Shown here piece by piece: positions 28,833 through 37,206 of a DNA stretch of 45,968 nt. This stretch comes from CAZAKZ01 sp964485695. Lineage in GTDB: Bacteria > Planctomycetota > JAFGQW01. The stretch covers positions 1 through 45,968 of the forward strand of contig CAZAKZ010000030.1 of assembly GCA_964485695.1 (NCBI GenBank), in the 5' to 3' direction. How positions within the stretch are numbered: the first letter of the stretch is position 1; every line of letters starts with the position of its first letter. Position numbers and translations under genes: made by a program. The notes beneath the pieces are model-generated. The model worked only from the letters and a program-made list of their open reading frames with translations, was not told where the DNA came from and did no database searches.

Positions 28833-29354
28833 CTATTGATCATCTCCGGTCTGCTTCTGTCGGACTCTCTTGGTGACTTCCGAGATATCGGAACGCCTCT
28901 CGGCGCTGTATCGTTTCCAGCGCTCGATATCCCAGATCTCCACATGGTTGAAGACGCCCACGAGCATGACTTCCTTGAGGATCCCCGCGTCATCCCTGAG
29001 GTTCTTGGGAATGGGAAACCGTCCTTGCTTGTCGCAGGGGCCCTTGTGCGTGTTCCCCCCCACGAACCGGGCGTACTCCTGGAGGTCTTCGTCGTTGTAG
29101 TGTTCTTCGGGCTTGATCTTCCCGACCAGCTTCTTAAACTCGGAGAGGATGAACAGAGAAAGGCACTGGCCTTTTCCGGGCGTGATGGTGAGGCAGTAGT
29201 CTGTAGTTTTTCGAGACGAACCCTTCCTGTCCGCAGCACTATCTTCCGCAGCACTGTCTTCCGCAGCACTGTCTTCCACGGCCTTTCTGAATTCAGAAGG
29301 GATGATGACCCTGTGCTTGTCGTCGAGTGTCTTTGTGTACTGCCCGAGAAACAC
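28833..29354 (-). CDS. mraZ: Transcriptional regulator MraZ with repeat insert
   Basis: A 173-residue member of the MraZ/AbrB-like family that in other bacteria binds the dcw promoter. The opening FLGQYTKTLDDKHRVIIPSEFRK is diagnostic. Residues 26-50 are a low-complexity insert with AEDSA repeated three times, encoded by 15-base tandem repeats, which makes the protein about 25 residues longer than usual. The start is GTG with GGAG nine bases upstream. The leader carries four 12-base repeats. It is probably autoregulatory by family precedent. Confidence 0.92.
   Translation of the reverse strand: MFLGQYTKTLDDKHRVIIPSEFRKAVEDSAAEDSAAEDSAADRKGSSRKTTDYCLTITPGKGQCLSLFILSEFKKLVGKIKPEEHYNDEDLQEYARFVGGNTHKGPCDKQGRFPIPKNLRDDAGILKEVMLVGVFNHVEIWDIERWKRYSAERRSDISEVTKRVRQKQTGDDQ
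29235..29279. repeat. 15-bp tandem repeat in mraZ, 3 copies
   Basis: AGCACTGTCTTCCGC occurs three times with one or two changes, encoding AEDSA units. Frame is preserved. Confidence 0.9.
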
Positions 29355-29390
29355 ACCCAGTTACTCCGTGAACCAATGCGGCTGTTCAAT

Positions 29391-29438
29391 GCTGTTCGAG
29401 ACGCTGTTCGAGACGCTGTTCGAGACGCTGTTCGAGAT
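29391..29438. repeat. 12-bp tandem repeat in the mraZ leader, 4 copies
   Basis: GCTGTTCGAGAC occurs four times head to tail (last copy with one change), preceded by a partial copy from 29381. It lies 37-84 bases upstream of the mraZ start. Confidence 0.92.
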
Positions 29439-29743
29439 GTTGCCTGAAAGGTCTACCACTTTTCACCAAATTCCTATTTATATCCTTCTAAATCGCCCCT
29501 AAATTACCACAAAGCACCCCCGGGAAAAGCCTGAAATCTCCTCTGTACTTCTGGAAAATTTGGTGATGGTGGGAGGGAGCTTCCTAAAGACCGCGGGTGA
29601 CCGAGCCTAAGACGTTTTCACATTTTTTTTGCCTCCCCTGGAGTGATACTGGATTCCCTGAAAGAAAAGGGGGAGGGGGCATGAAACCAGCGTTAAGGTC
29701 GACCTGTACCAGAGCGGACAATCGGGGCCTGAGCACCTGTAAC

Positions 29744-29789
29744 CTTTTTTTAAAAAAAGCCTTACACGATTTCAGCCCGAAAAATGCAA
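29744..29789 (-). promoter_or_regulatory. Candidate dcw promoter with A/T palindrome at the start site
   Basis: On the minus strand TTGCAT (29784-29789) and TGTAAG (29761-29766) are 17 bases apart, a fair -35/-10 pair. Immediately downstream is a perfect 16-base palindrome of seven T and seven A flanked by C and G. This would give a leader of about 400 bases before mraZ. Match quality is moderate. Confidence 0.3.
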
Positions 29790-29863
29790 GGGCAATTTTG
29801 TCTCCGGGGAGGGAATGTGGGAGCCGGGGGTGGTTCCGGGGTGCGGGTCTGTTCTTGCCTGGA

Positions 29864-30388
29864 TCAGCCAGGGCCGGGCCGGGACGACCTGGAGGATCCG
29901 GAAGATTCTGAAATCTGGTCCAGGACGGACCAGAGAGCGACCTGGGCTTTCTCCAGGATCTCTCCCTTCAGGTCCGGAGCCGGCACCTCCACGGATTCGT
30001 CCTCGTCCCGAAACCGGACCCGGATCAAGCCGCCATCCACGGACTCCACCCTGGCCAGCCGGCGACGGGCCATCATGAGGGCCAGCAATCCCGCCAGTCC
30101 CGGGGGGGCCGTGGACCGCTGCAGGTCCACCTTGATCAACCGTTTCAGGCGGTTCAGATCCAGGGGTCCCACATCGGCGGGATCGGTCTCCTCCTCGGGG
30201 GCCCTGAGGGTCCAGTAGGCCAGGGCCTCCCCCTGGGGCAGGCGGCCCCAGCACGGCGGGCAGAAGTCCCGGCGCTCGATCTCGGGAGGCACGAAGTAGA
30301 GGGCGGAATAGAACGCCTCCTCGGGCTGGAACGCCTTGCTGCAGCTAAAGCAACAACGGGTAGAACTGCGGACCTTCCATTCGGCCAT
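29864..30388 (-). CDS. Unknown protein with N-terminal Cys motifs
   Basis: A 174-residue protein. Residues 13-50 hold CFSC and, after about 25 residues, CPPCW, a likely zinc-binding pair, followed by an acidic helical region and a Ser/Arg/Pro tail. No family recognised. It lies between the HEAT lipoprotein gene (40 bases away) and the dcw control region, on the same strand, and could be co-transcribed with the former. The start MAEWKVRSS is the only reasonable one. Confidence 0.6.
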   Translation of the reverse strand: MAEWKVRSSTRCCFSCSKAFQPEEAFYSALYFVPPEIERRDFCPPCWGRLPQGEALAYWTLRAPEEETDPADVGPLDLNRLKRLIKVDLQRSTAPPGLAGLLALMMARRRLARVESVDGGLIRVRFRDEDESVEVPAPDLKGEILEKAQVALWSVLDQISESSGSSRSSRPGPG

Positions 30389-30427
30389 GATCAGGAGCTC
30401 ATCCGATCCTATTCGTTTTCGAGTGAG

Positions 30428-31273
30428 TCATCGAGGATCCCCGGGATGCCAGGCCCGGAAGTCATCCGGTGTGGAGGCGGCCTCCAGGGAAGTGATCTTC
30501 TGGAGCGCTCTGCGCAGGGTTCGCCTCAGGGACACCGAGTCGGCACTCTTCTCGGCCTCCACGAGGCGATCCACGAGGCGAGGAACGCCGGGTGGGAATT
30601 TCAGCCTCCCGAGCGTCCGAGCCGCGGCCTCCACCACCAGCAGTTCAGGATCTCCGAGGGCCCGGCACAGAGCCTGACCGACGCGGTCCTCCCCTTGAAA
30701 GGCCCCGAGGGCCCGGGCGGCCTCCGTGCGCACCACGAAGTTCTCATCCCCCTTGAGGACCCGGATCAGGGGATCGATCCCCCGGGCATCCTGGATCCGG
30801 GCCAGGGCGCGGGTGGCAAGGCGCCGGGCGCGGTACCGGGGACAGTCCAGGCTGCGGATCAAGCCGGGAACCGCGGACCTACCGATGACCACCAGGCAGC
30901 CTGCGGCCATGTCTCTGAGGCCCATGGCGTTCTGGTCCTTTTCCATGATGGCCACGAGGTATTCCAGGGAAAGGCGGTCCAGCAGAATCAGTTCGGCCGA
31001 GGCTCGCCGGGCCTCGTTGATCCGGTTGGTGTTGAACATGTTCGACATGTACCGGATCATGTTCTCGACCAGGGTATTCTGGGCGGCTTCCGACATCTGG
31101 AGCCACTTGCCCCGGCTTTCCGGCCAGTGGGGGTCCTGTTTCAGGAACTGCTCCCAGTAGGGACGGAGCCTGTCCTTTTCTTCCGGAGTCAGAGGTTGTC
31201 GTTCCGGAGGTTTCTGGGTGGCGCACCCCACGATCACCAGGAGGGCGACACCGAGCCAGCATGGGTTCTTCAT
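30428..31273 (-). CDS. HEAT-repeat lipoprotein
   Basis: A 281-residue protein with a lipoprotein signal (MKNPCWLGVALLVIVGCATQ; lipidated Cys at 17) and, from about residue 95, several HEAT-like helical pairs (for example SAVPGLIRSLDCPRYRARRLATRALARI, quoted in part by its spacing, and AARALGAFQG, AARTLGRLKF). Such repeats make a binding surface; the partner is unknown. HEAT lipoproteins are common in planctomycete-like genomes. It is divergent from dnaE and 39 bases upstream of the Cys-motif gene. Confidence 0.8.
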   Translation of the reverse strand: MKNPCWLGVALLVIVGCATQKPPERQPLTPEEKDRLRPYWEQFLKQDPHWPESRGKWLQMSEAAQNTLVENMIRYMSNMFNTNRINEARRASAELILLDRLSLEYLVAIMEKDQNAMGLRDMAAGCLVVIGRSAVPGLIRSLDCPRYRARRLATRALARIQDARGIDPLIRVLKGDENFVVRTEAARALGAFQGEDRVGQALCRALGDPELLVVEAAARTLGRLKFPPGVPRLVDRLVEAEKSADSVSLRRTLRRALQKITSLEAASTPDDFRAWHPGDPR

Positions 31274-31356
31274 GGCCGGTGTATTACCAGGTCTTGGACG
31301 AATATGTCAATCCAGTGCCGTACCCCAGGGTCCGAGTAGATAAAAAAGGGCCCACC

Positions 31357-31384
31357 TTTCCAGGGGCTTCCAGATGGATATAAT
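31357..31384 (+). promoter_or_regulatory. Predicted dnaE promoter
   Basis: A perfect TATAAT (31379-31384) is preceded 16 bases upstream by TTTCCA, a 4 of 6 match to the -35 consensus. It lies in the 242-base divergent gap and would give a leader of about 125 bases before dnaE. Confidence 0.45.
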
Positions 31385-31515
31385 TCAATCCGTCGGGAAC
31401 GAAAAGTGAAATCATCCCGCACATCGGCGGTACGAATCCGGACATCGAGGCCCCGTACAGGGGCGGACTTCCTCCTGGGGAGGGGCCCAGAGCCAGACCC
31501 GGCCGGGCAGCTTTC

Positions 31516-34500
31516 ATGAACGATTTCGTCCATCTCCACGTCCACAGCCACTACAGCCTCCTGGACGGGGCGGCCAAGATCGAACGCCTCGTGGAGAGCG
31601 CCGTGGAACACGGCATGAAAGCCCTGGCCTTGACGGACCACGGGGTCATGATCGGGGCCATCGAGTTCTATCAAAAGGCCACCCGGGCCGGCATCCGCCC
31701 CATTCTCGGCATGGAAGCCTACCTGACCCCGGGGAACCGGGGGGACCGCCGACCTCCGACCCAGGGGGGCAGCCCCACGTATCACATCACCCTCCTGGCC
31801 CGGAACAACACCGGGTACCAGAACCTGCTGCGCCTCTCCACCCTCGGATATCTGGAAGGATTCTACTACAAGCCCCGCATCGACCTGGATATCCTGCACG
31901 CTCACAGGCAGGGCCTCATCGCCCTGAGCGGCTGCCCGAGCGGCGAGATCCCCAAACACCTGGCCCGGGGCGACCTCGAGGGGGCCGAGGCCGTGGCCCG
32001 GCGCAACCTGGAGATCTTCGGACCGGGCAACTTTTACCTGGAAGTCATGCGCCACGGCCAGGAAAAGGAGAATGAGGTCATCAACGGTCTGCGGGAGATT
32101 TCCCGCCGGACGAACATCCCGCTGGTGGCCACGGCCGACGTCCACTACATCCACCCCGAGGACGCCGAGGCCCAGGAAGTACTCATGTGCATCAACACCC
32201 AGAAGACCCTGGACGATCCCACCCGGATCCGGATGCGCGACTTCCAGCTCCACTTCCGGGGGCAGAGCGAGATGGAGCAGACCTTCCAGGATCTTCCCCA
32301 CGCCGTGAAGGCCACCCTGGAGATTGCAAACCGGTGCGAGTTGGAACTGGATTTCTCCTCGCATCGCCTGCCTCGGTTCGAGCCTCCGGACGGGAAGTCC
32401 GCCGATGCATTCCTGCGGGAAATCGTGGAAAAGGGTCTCCTCCGGCGATACGGCGACCCGCCTCCGGAGGAGGCGGTCTCGCGCATGGAATACGAGCTCC
32501 GGGTCATCCAGCAGATGGAGTATTCCAGCTACTTCCTCATCGTGTGGGACTTCATCCAGTACGCCCTGAGGCAGAACATCCCCGTGGGGCCCGGCCGGGG
32601 CAGTGCCGCGGGCAGCATCGTGGCCTACGCCCTCGAGATCACGGCCCTGGATCCCCTCGAGTATGATCTCATCTTCGAGCGGTTCCTGAATCCGAGTCGC
32701 ATCAGCATGCCGGATATCGATATCGACTTCTGCACCGAGGGCCGCGAGAAGGTCATCAACTACGTGCGCGATAAGTACGGTGAGGATCGCGTGGCGAGCA
32801 TCATCACCATCGGAACATTGGCCGCCCGGGCCGTGATCCGGGATGTGGGCCGGGTGCTCCGGGTCCCCCTGCCCGAGGTGGATCAGATCGCAAAAAAGAT
32901 TCCCGGGAATCCGGGGGTCCGCCTGAAGGACGTCCTGGCCCAGGACAAGGCGCTCAGAGACCTCCAGACGTCCACCCCCGTCCACCAGCGCCTCTTTGAC
33001 ATCGGTATGCGCCTCGAGGGCGTGGCCCGCCACGCCGGAACCCACGCTGCCGGCATCGTCATCGCGGACGCACCTCTGGCCGAATACGTGCCCCTACACA
33101 AGCGCGGAGACGAGGTCTCCACCCAGTTCACCATGGACAGGCTCGAGGATATCGGTCTGCTGAAGATGGACTTCCTCGGCTTGAAGACTCTCACCCTCAT
33201 CGACCGTACTCTGAAGGAGGTCGAGGCGACGCGCAACACCCGCCCTGACCTGGCCACCCTGCCACTGGACGACACGGCCACCTACGACCTCCTGGCCGCC
33301 GGCAACGCCGCCGGAGTCTTCCAGGTGGAGAGTGAGGGCATGCGAGAAATCCTGGTCAAGCTCGTCCCGGACCGGTTCGAGGACCTCATCGCCATCCTGG
33401 CCCTCTACCGCCCCGGTCCGCTCCAGAGTGGCATGGTGGACACCTACATCAACAGGAAACACGGCCGCGAAGAGGTGGTGTTTCCCCATCCGGACCTGAC
33501 ACCCATCCTGGAGGAGACCTATGGTGTGATTCTCTACCAGGAGCAGGTGATGCGCATCGCCCACGTCCTCGCCGGCTTCAACATGGCGGACGCCGATTCC
33601 CTGAGGAAGGCCATGGGCAAGAAGAAGCCCGAGGTGATGGCCCGGTTCAAGTCCCAGTTCCTCGAGGGGGGTGTGCAGCGAGGCATCGACGCTGGTCTCA
33701 TGGAGGAGGTATTCACCCAGATCGAATACTTCGCGGGATACGGTTTCAACAAGTCCCACTCCGCCGCCTACGCCCTCATCACCTACCGCACCGCCTATCT
33801 CAAGGCCAACTTCACCCTCGAGTTCATGGCCGCGCTGCTGACCCAGGAAATGGGCAACACGGACAAGCTCATCCTCTACAGGGAGGAGGCCCAGAATGCG
33901 GGCATCCAGATCCTGCCCCCGGACATCAACCAGAGTGGCTGGGCTTTTCGCGTGGAGGAGGAGGCCATCCGATACGGCCTGGGCGGAATCAAGGGCCTGG
34001 GAGACAAGGCGGTGGAGGTCCTGGAAGCCGCCCGCAGGGCCCAGGATTCATTCACTTCCCTCTTCGACATCACGGAAGCGTGTGACGTCCGTGTCTTCAA
34101 CAAGACCTGTCTGGAAGCGTTGATCCGGGCCGGGGCCCTCGACGCGATCGGCCCACGAGGACCGCTCCTCGCCTGCGTGGACGAAGCTTTGCACCACGGG
34201 GCCCGGGTAGCGAGAGATCGACGCGCCGGCCAGCAGGCCCTGTTCGATGCCGGAGACGAGGACCTCCCGCCGCCCCGGCTGCCCGACGTGGCGGACCTGA
34301 CCGATCAGGAGAGGCTCCAGGGAGAGAAGGCGGCACTCGGATTCTACCTCTCCGGACACCCCCTGGAGGCGCACCGGGAGACCTTGACCCGGTACGGCAC
34401 CACCACCGTGAGCCGCCTCGACACCCTGTCCGACCGGACCGAAGTCACCCTCGGCGGGGTTTTCTCGAGCCTGGCCCTCCGGGTGATCCGCTCGGGAAAA

Positions 34501-34956
34501 CGGGCGGGGGAGAAGATGGCCTCGGCCCATTTCGAGGACCTCACGGGCCGGGTGCAGGCCGTACTGTTCCCCGACTCGTACCAGGCCAACAACGCGCTCC
34601 TGGAGGAAGACAGGCCCGTCTTTGTCAGAGGAAAGGTGGACCATCGCCGGGAGCTGCCCAACCTCATGGTGGATTCCATCACCCCCATCGACGGGGCGGC
34701 CCGGGCTTTCGGCGCCCGGTGCCTCGAGATCCACCTGCGCCGGGACCGGCAGACCGAGGAGGTCCTGGAGCAGGTTCGGACCTTGCTGGTGGACTATCCG
34801 GGCTCGGCCCCCGTCCATTTCGTCCTGTCCTGGACCGATCAGACCCCCCCCCGCCGCATCGCCGCCGGCGATCCCTACCGGGTCCGTGCGGGGGACGAAA
34901 ATCTCCTGCGGGAACTGGAGATCCTGGTGGGCGCCGGCGCCGTTGTCCGGGCCTGA
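31516..34956 (+). CDS. dnaE: DNA polymerase III alpha subunit
   Basis: The 1146-residue replicative polymerase. The N-terminal PHP domain begins HLHVHSHYSLLDG (about 6-18). The polymerase core contains GPGRGSAAGSIVAYAL and the catalytic acids Asp400, Asp402 and Asp404 in PDIDIDFC. The fingers/HhH part includes YGFNKSHSAAYA, and the C-terminal OB fold begins near VTLGGVFSSL. Length is normal, with no intein. No good ribosome site precedes the ATG. It is alone on this strand and converges on the small membrane protein gene after rplQ. Confidence 0.97.
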   Translation: MNDFVHLHVHSHYSLLDGAAKIERLVESAVEHGMKALALTDHGVMIGAIEFYQKATRAGIRPILGMEAYLTPGNRGDRRPPTQGGSPTYHITLLARNNTGYQNLLRLSTLGYLEGFYYKPRIDLDILHAHRQGLIALSGCPSGEIPKHLARGDLEGAEAVARRNLEIFGPGNFYLEVMRHGQEKENEVINGLREISRRTNIPLVATADVHYIHPEDAEAQEVLMCINTQKTLDDPTRIRMRDFQLHFRGQSEMEQTFQDLPHAVKATLEIANRCELELDFSSHRLPRFEPPDGKSADAFLREIVEKGLLRRYGDPPPEEAVSRMEYELRVIQQMEYSSYFLIVWDFIQYALRQNIPVGPGRGSAAGSIVAYALEITALDPLEYDLIFERFLNPSRISMPDIDIDFCTEGREKVINYVRDKYGEDRVASIITIGTLAARAVIRDVGRVLRVPLPEVDQIAKKIPGNPGVRLKDVLAQDKALRDLQTSTPVHQRLFDIGMRLEGVARHAGTHAAGIVIADAPLAEYVPLHKRGDEVSTQFTMDRLEDIGLLKMDFLGLKTLTLIDRTLKEVEATRNTRPDLATLPLDDTATYDLLAAGNAAGVFQVESEGMREILVKLVPDRFEDLIAILALYRPGPLQSGMVDTYINRKHGREEVVFPHPDLTPILEETYGVILYQEQVMRIAHVLAGFNMADADSLRKAMGKKKPEVMARFKSQFLEGGVQRGIDAGLMEEVFTQIEYFAGYGFNKSHSAAYALITYRTAYLKANFTLEFMAALLTQEMGNTDKLILYREEAQNAGIQILPPDINQSGWAFRVEEEAIRYGLGGIKGLGDKAVEVLEAARRAQDSFTSLFDITEACDVRVFNKTCLEALIRAGALDAIGPRGPLLACVDEALHHGARVARDRRAGQQALFDAGDEDLPPPRLPDVADLTDQERLQGEKAALGFYLSGHPLEAHRETLTRYGTTTVSRLDTLSDRTEVTLGGVFSSLALRVIRSGKRAGEKMASAHFEDLTGRVQAVLFPDSYQANNALLEEDRPVFVRGKVDHRRELPNLMVDSITPIDGAARAFGARCLEIHLRRDRQTEEVLEQVRTLLVDYPGSAPVHFVLSWTDQTPPRRIAAGDPYRVRAGDENLLRELEILVGAGAVVRA

Positions 34957-34970
34957 TCCGGATTGACCCC

Positions 34971-35006
34971 GGGTTGTTAAGCGGGTTGATAACCAGATTG
35001 ATAAGC
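34971..35006. repeat. 12-bp tandem repeat after dnaE, 3 copies
   Basis: GGGTTGTTAAGC, GGGTTGATAACC and AGATTGATAAGC lie head to tail in the 60-base gap between the convergent dnaE and the small membrane protein gene. No ordinary terminator is visible in this gap. Confidence 0.75.
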
Positions 35007-35016
35007 GGAGTCCCCC

Positions 35017-35217
35017 CTACTTCCCGGTCTCCCCTTCCGCCTCGTCTTCCTCATCGCGGCCGATGTAGAAGATGAAGGCCACCACGGCCAGGAAGACCAC
35101 GATGTAGAGAATGAAACCGATCCAGTTCTTCCCGGACCAGCCGGCCGGGCCCACGGGAGCGTGTTTGTCGTCCTGGAAGAGGAAGGCGATGTTCGCCAGC
35201 AATCCGGGAAATCCCAT
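35017..35217 (-). CDS. Small single-helix membrane protein, function unknown
   Basis: A 66-residue protein with one hydrophobic segment (about 33-52, IGFILYIVVFLAVVAFIFYI) and a strongly acidic C-terminus (GRDEEDEAEGE). GAGG or AGGAG precedes the ATG. It follows rplQ by 19 bases and likely belongs to the same transcript. No family recognised; size and charge are those of small membrane accessory subunits. Confidence 0.65.
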   Translation of the reverse strand: MGFPGLLANIAFLFQDDKHAPVGPAGWSGKNWIGFILYIVVFLAVVAFIFYIGRDEEDEAEGETGK

Positions 35218-35236
35218 GGCCTCGTACTCCTAGTTC

Positions 35237-35674
35237 TCAGTCCTCGGCTTTCTTCTTCTTTTTCTTCTGCTTCTTCTTCTCTGCCTTGGTGTCCGGCTCG
35301 GCCGCCGACGCCCCGGGGCTGTCCAGGAGCTCGAACAGCGCCATGGGGGCGTCATCCCCTACCCGGCGCTTGCTGAAGTGAAGGATGCGGGTGTAGCCTC
35401 CGGGCCGATCGCGGAACCGGGGGCCGAGGGACTCGAAGAGCTTCTTCACCACCTCCTTGTCGCGGAGGACTGCGAAGACGCGGCGGCGGTTGGCCACGGT
35501 ATCCACCTTGCTCAAGGTGATGAGTTTCTCGGCTCTCGGGCGGTACTCCTTGGCTTTGGCGAGGGTGGTACGGATCCGTTCGTGCCTGAACAGGCTGTTG
35601 ATCAGGTTTTTCTGCAGCGCAATCCGGTGCGATGTATTTCGGCTGAGTTTCCTGCCCGCTATTCTATGTCGCAT
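35237..35674 (-). CDS. rplQ: 50S ribosomal protein L17
   Basis: A 145-residue large-subunit protein near the exit tunnel. RHRIAGRKLSRNTSHRIALQKNL and AEKLITLSKVD are typical. The C-terminus carries a non-standard tail of about 25 residues, Ala/Glu- then Lys-rich (EKKKQKKKKKKAED). The ATG at 35674 has GGAG eight bases upstream. It follows rpoA, as in most alpha operons. Confidence 0.96.
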   Translation of the reverse strand: MRHRIAGRKLSRNTSHRIALQKNLINSLFRHERIRTTLAKAKEYRPRAEKLITLSKVDTVANRRRVFAVLRDKEVVKKLFESLGPRFRDRPGGYTRILHFSKRRVGDDAPMALFELLDSPGASAAEPDTKAEKKKQKKKKKKAED

Positions 35675-35720
35675 GGTTGGTTCTCCTTGAGCGGCTCCGT
35701 GGCCGCTCCGCGGTGGGCCG

Positions 35721-36740
35721 CTACGGCTGTGGGGCCTCCCGGCTGTCCATGTACTCCGACACATCCATGCCGAGGGACAGGCCGAGGGCCTCCAGCTTGT
35801 CCAGGATCTCCTTCAAGGTGGTCTTCCCGAAATTCCGAACGCCGAGGAGCTGGTTTTCGTCTCTGCCCACCAGTTCTCCCACGGTCTTGATGTTCTCGCT
35901 CTCGACGCAGTTGGAGGCCCTGACGCTCAGGTTCAGCTCCGAGATGGGCATGCTCAATTTCCTGGCCAGCTCGGAATCGAGGGGGGAGGGAATCTCCTCC
36001 TCCTCGGTTGGAACTTCCCCCTGGACCTCCATACCGGGTCCGGAATAGTGGACGAGGCAGTTCAGGTGCTTACGCAGGATCTTCGAGGCCTCCACCAGCG
36101 CCATCTCGGGCGTCACGGTGCCGTCGGTCCAGAGGTTGAGGATGAGCCGGTCGTAGTTGGTCAGTTTCCCGACGCGGGTGTTCTCGACCTTGAAGTTGAC
36201 CCGGCGAGCTGGAGAGAAGATGCTATCGGTATAAATGACTCCGGGCTCGCGATCTTCCGGCTCGTGCTCCTCGGAGGTCACATAGCCCCGGCCCTTGCAG
36301 ACCGAGGCCTCGATCTTGAGGGACACGTCCTCGCTGAGCGTGCAGAGCTTGAGGTCCGAATTCACGACCTCGGCCTGGGGAGGGCAGATCAGATCTCCCG
36401 CCAGCACGTCGCCCTTCCTGGAAACGTCGATTCTCACCGTCACGGGCTCGTCCGTGGTGAGGTTCACCAGGAGGGATTTGAAGTTGAGGACGATATCGGT
36501 GACGTCCTCCATCACGCCCGGGACAGCCGTGAATTCGTGTGACACCCCCTCGATCTTCAAGGAGGTCACGGCGGTTCCTTCCAGCGAGCTCAGGAGAACG
36601 CGACGCAGGCTGTTACCGATGGTATGGCCATACCCCCGCTCGAACGGCTCGATATGGAACTCACCGTACCTGGAGGTGTACGTTTCCTTGTTCACGTTGA
36701 CTTTGTTGGGTAATTCAAGATTTCGCCAGCGGATCCGCAT
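35721..36740 (-). CDS. rpoA: RNA polymerase alpha subunit
   Basis: A 339-residue subunit. The N-terminal assembly domain has EPFERGYGHTIGNSLRRVLL, and the C-terminal domain (from about 265) has SVRASNCVESENIKTVGEL and LLGVRNFGKTTLKEI for DNA and activator contacts. The start MRIRWRNLELPNKV, with a basic/aromatic lead, resembles planctomycete alpha subunits as I recall them. It follows rpsK directly with no rpsD between. Confidence 0.97.
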   Translation of the reverse strand: MRIRWRNLELPNKVNVNKETYTSRYGEFHIEPFERGYGHTIGNSLRRVLLSSLEGTAVTSLKIEGVSHEFTAVPGVMEDVTDIVLNFKSLLVNLTTDEPVTVRIDVSRKGDVLAGDLICPPQAEVVNSDLKLCTLSEDVSLKIEASVCKGRGYVTSEEHEPEDREPGVIYTDSIFSPARRVNFKVENTRVGKLTNYDRLILNLWTDGTVTPEMALVEASKILRKHLNCLVHYSGPGMEVQGEVPTEEEEIPSPLDSELARKLSMPISELNLSVRASNCVESENIKTVGELVGRDENQLLGVRNFGKTTLKEILDKLEALGLSLGMDVSEYMDSREAPQP

Positions 36741-36821
36741 GAGGATGACTCCTTGGGCGCCTACTCCGTTTGAAATGGGAAATCACGATTCGATTCAAGA
36801 AAATCCGATCGCGGCACAAAG

Positions 36822-37205
36822 TTACACCCGCCTCCTCTTGCTGGGTCTGCACCCGTTGTGAGGGAGGGGGGTGACGTCCTCGATGGCCCGGATCTCCAGC
36901 CCCGCCGCCTGGAGGGACCGGATGGCACTCTCCCGACCGCCGCCGGGCCCCTTGACCCGGATTTCCACTTCCTTCACACCGAACTTCTGCGCCAGCTCGG
37001 CACAGCGTTCTGCAGCCCTCTGGGCTGCAAAGGGGGTGGATTTGCGGGACCCCTTGTAGCCGATGGTACCGGCGGAACTCCAGCAAAGCACTTCACCACT
37101 CGTATCCGTGACGGTGATGATCGTATTGTTGAAAGTGGCCTTGATGTGAGCGATCGCCTTGGTGACGCTCCGCCTGATCTTTCTCTTGGACTTGCCTCTT
37201 GCCAT
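36822..37205 (-). CDS. rpsK: 30S ribosomal protein S11
   Basis: A 127-residue platform protein with the near-invariant AHIKATFNNTIITVTDTSG, GYKGSRKSTPFAAQ and the end HNGCRPSKRRRV. It starts two bases from the rpsM stop. The next gene is rpoA after 81 bases; rpsD is missing from the usual slot. Confidence 0.98.
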   Translation of the reverse strand: MARGKSKRKIRRSVTKAIAHIKATFNNTIITVTDTSGEVLCWSSAGTIGYKGSRKSTPFAAQRAAERCAELAQKFGVKEVEIRVKGPGGGRESAIRSLQAAGLEIRAIEDVTPLPHNGCRPSKRRRV

Positions 37206-37206
37206 G

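Larger units (their letters stand above)
29355..29863. other. 509-base control region upstream of mraZ
   Basis: No gene is supported. It contains the 12-base repeats (29391-29438), a 10-base inverted repeat TCACCAAATT/AATTTGGTGA separated by 84 bases (29463-29472 and 29557-29566), TGG-rich phrases that might be MraZ boxes, a 16-base A/T palindrome (29744-29759), and a candidate promoter just upstream of it. Confidence 0.5.

Noticed and set aside
31270..33045. 591-codon minus-strand frame opposite dnaE
   Set aside because: It lies wholly over the clear DnaE coding sequence and has His/Gly/Val-rich shadow composition.
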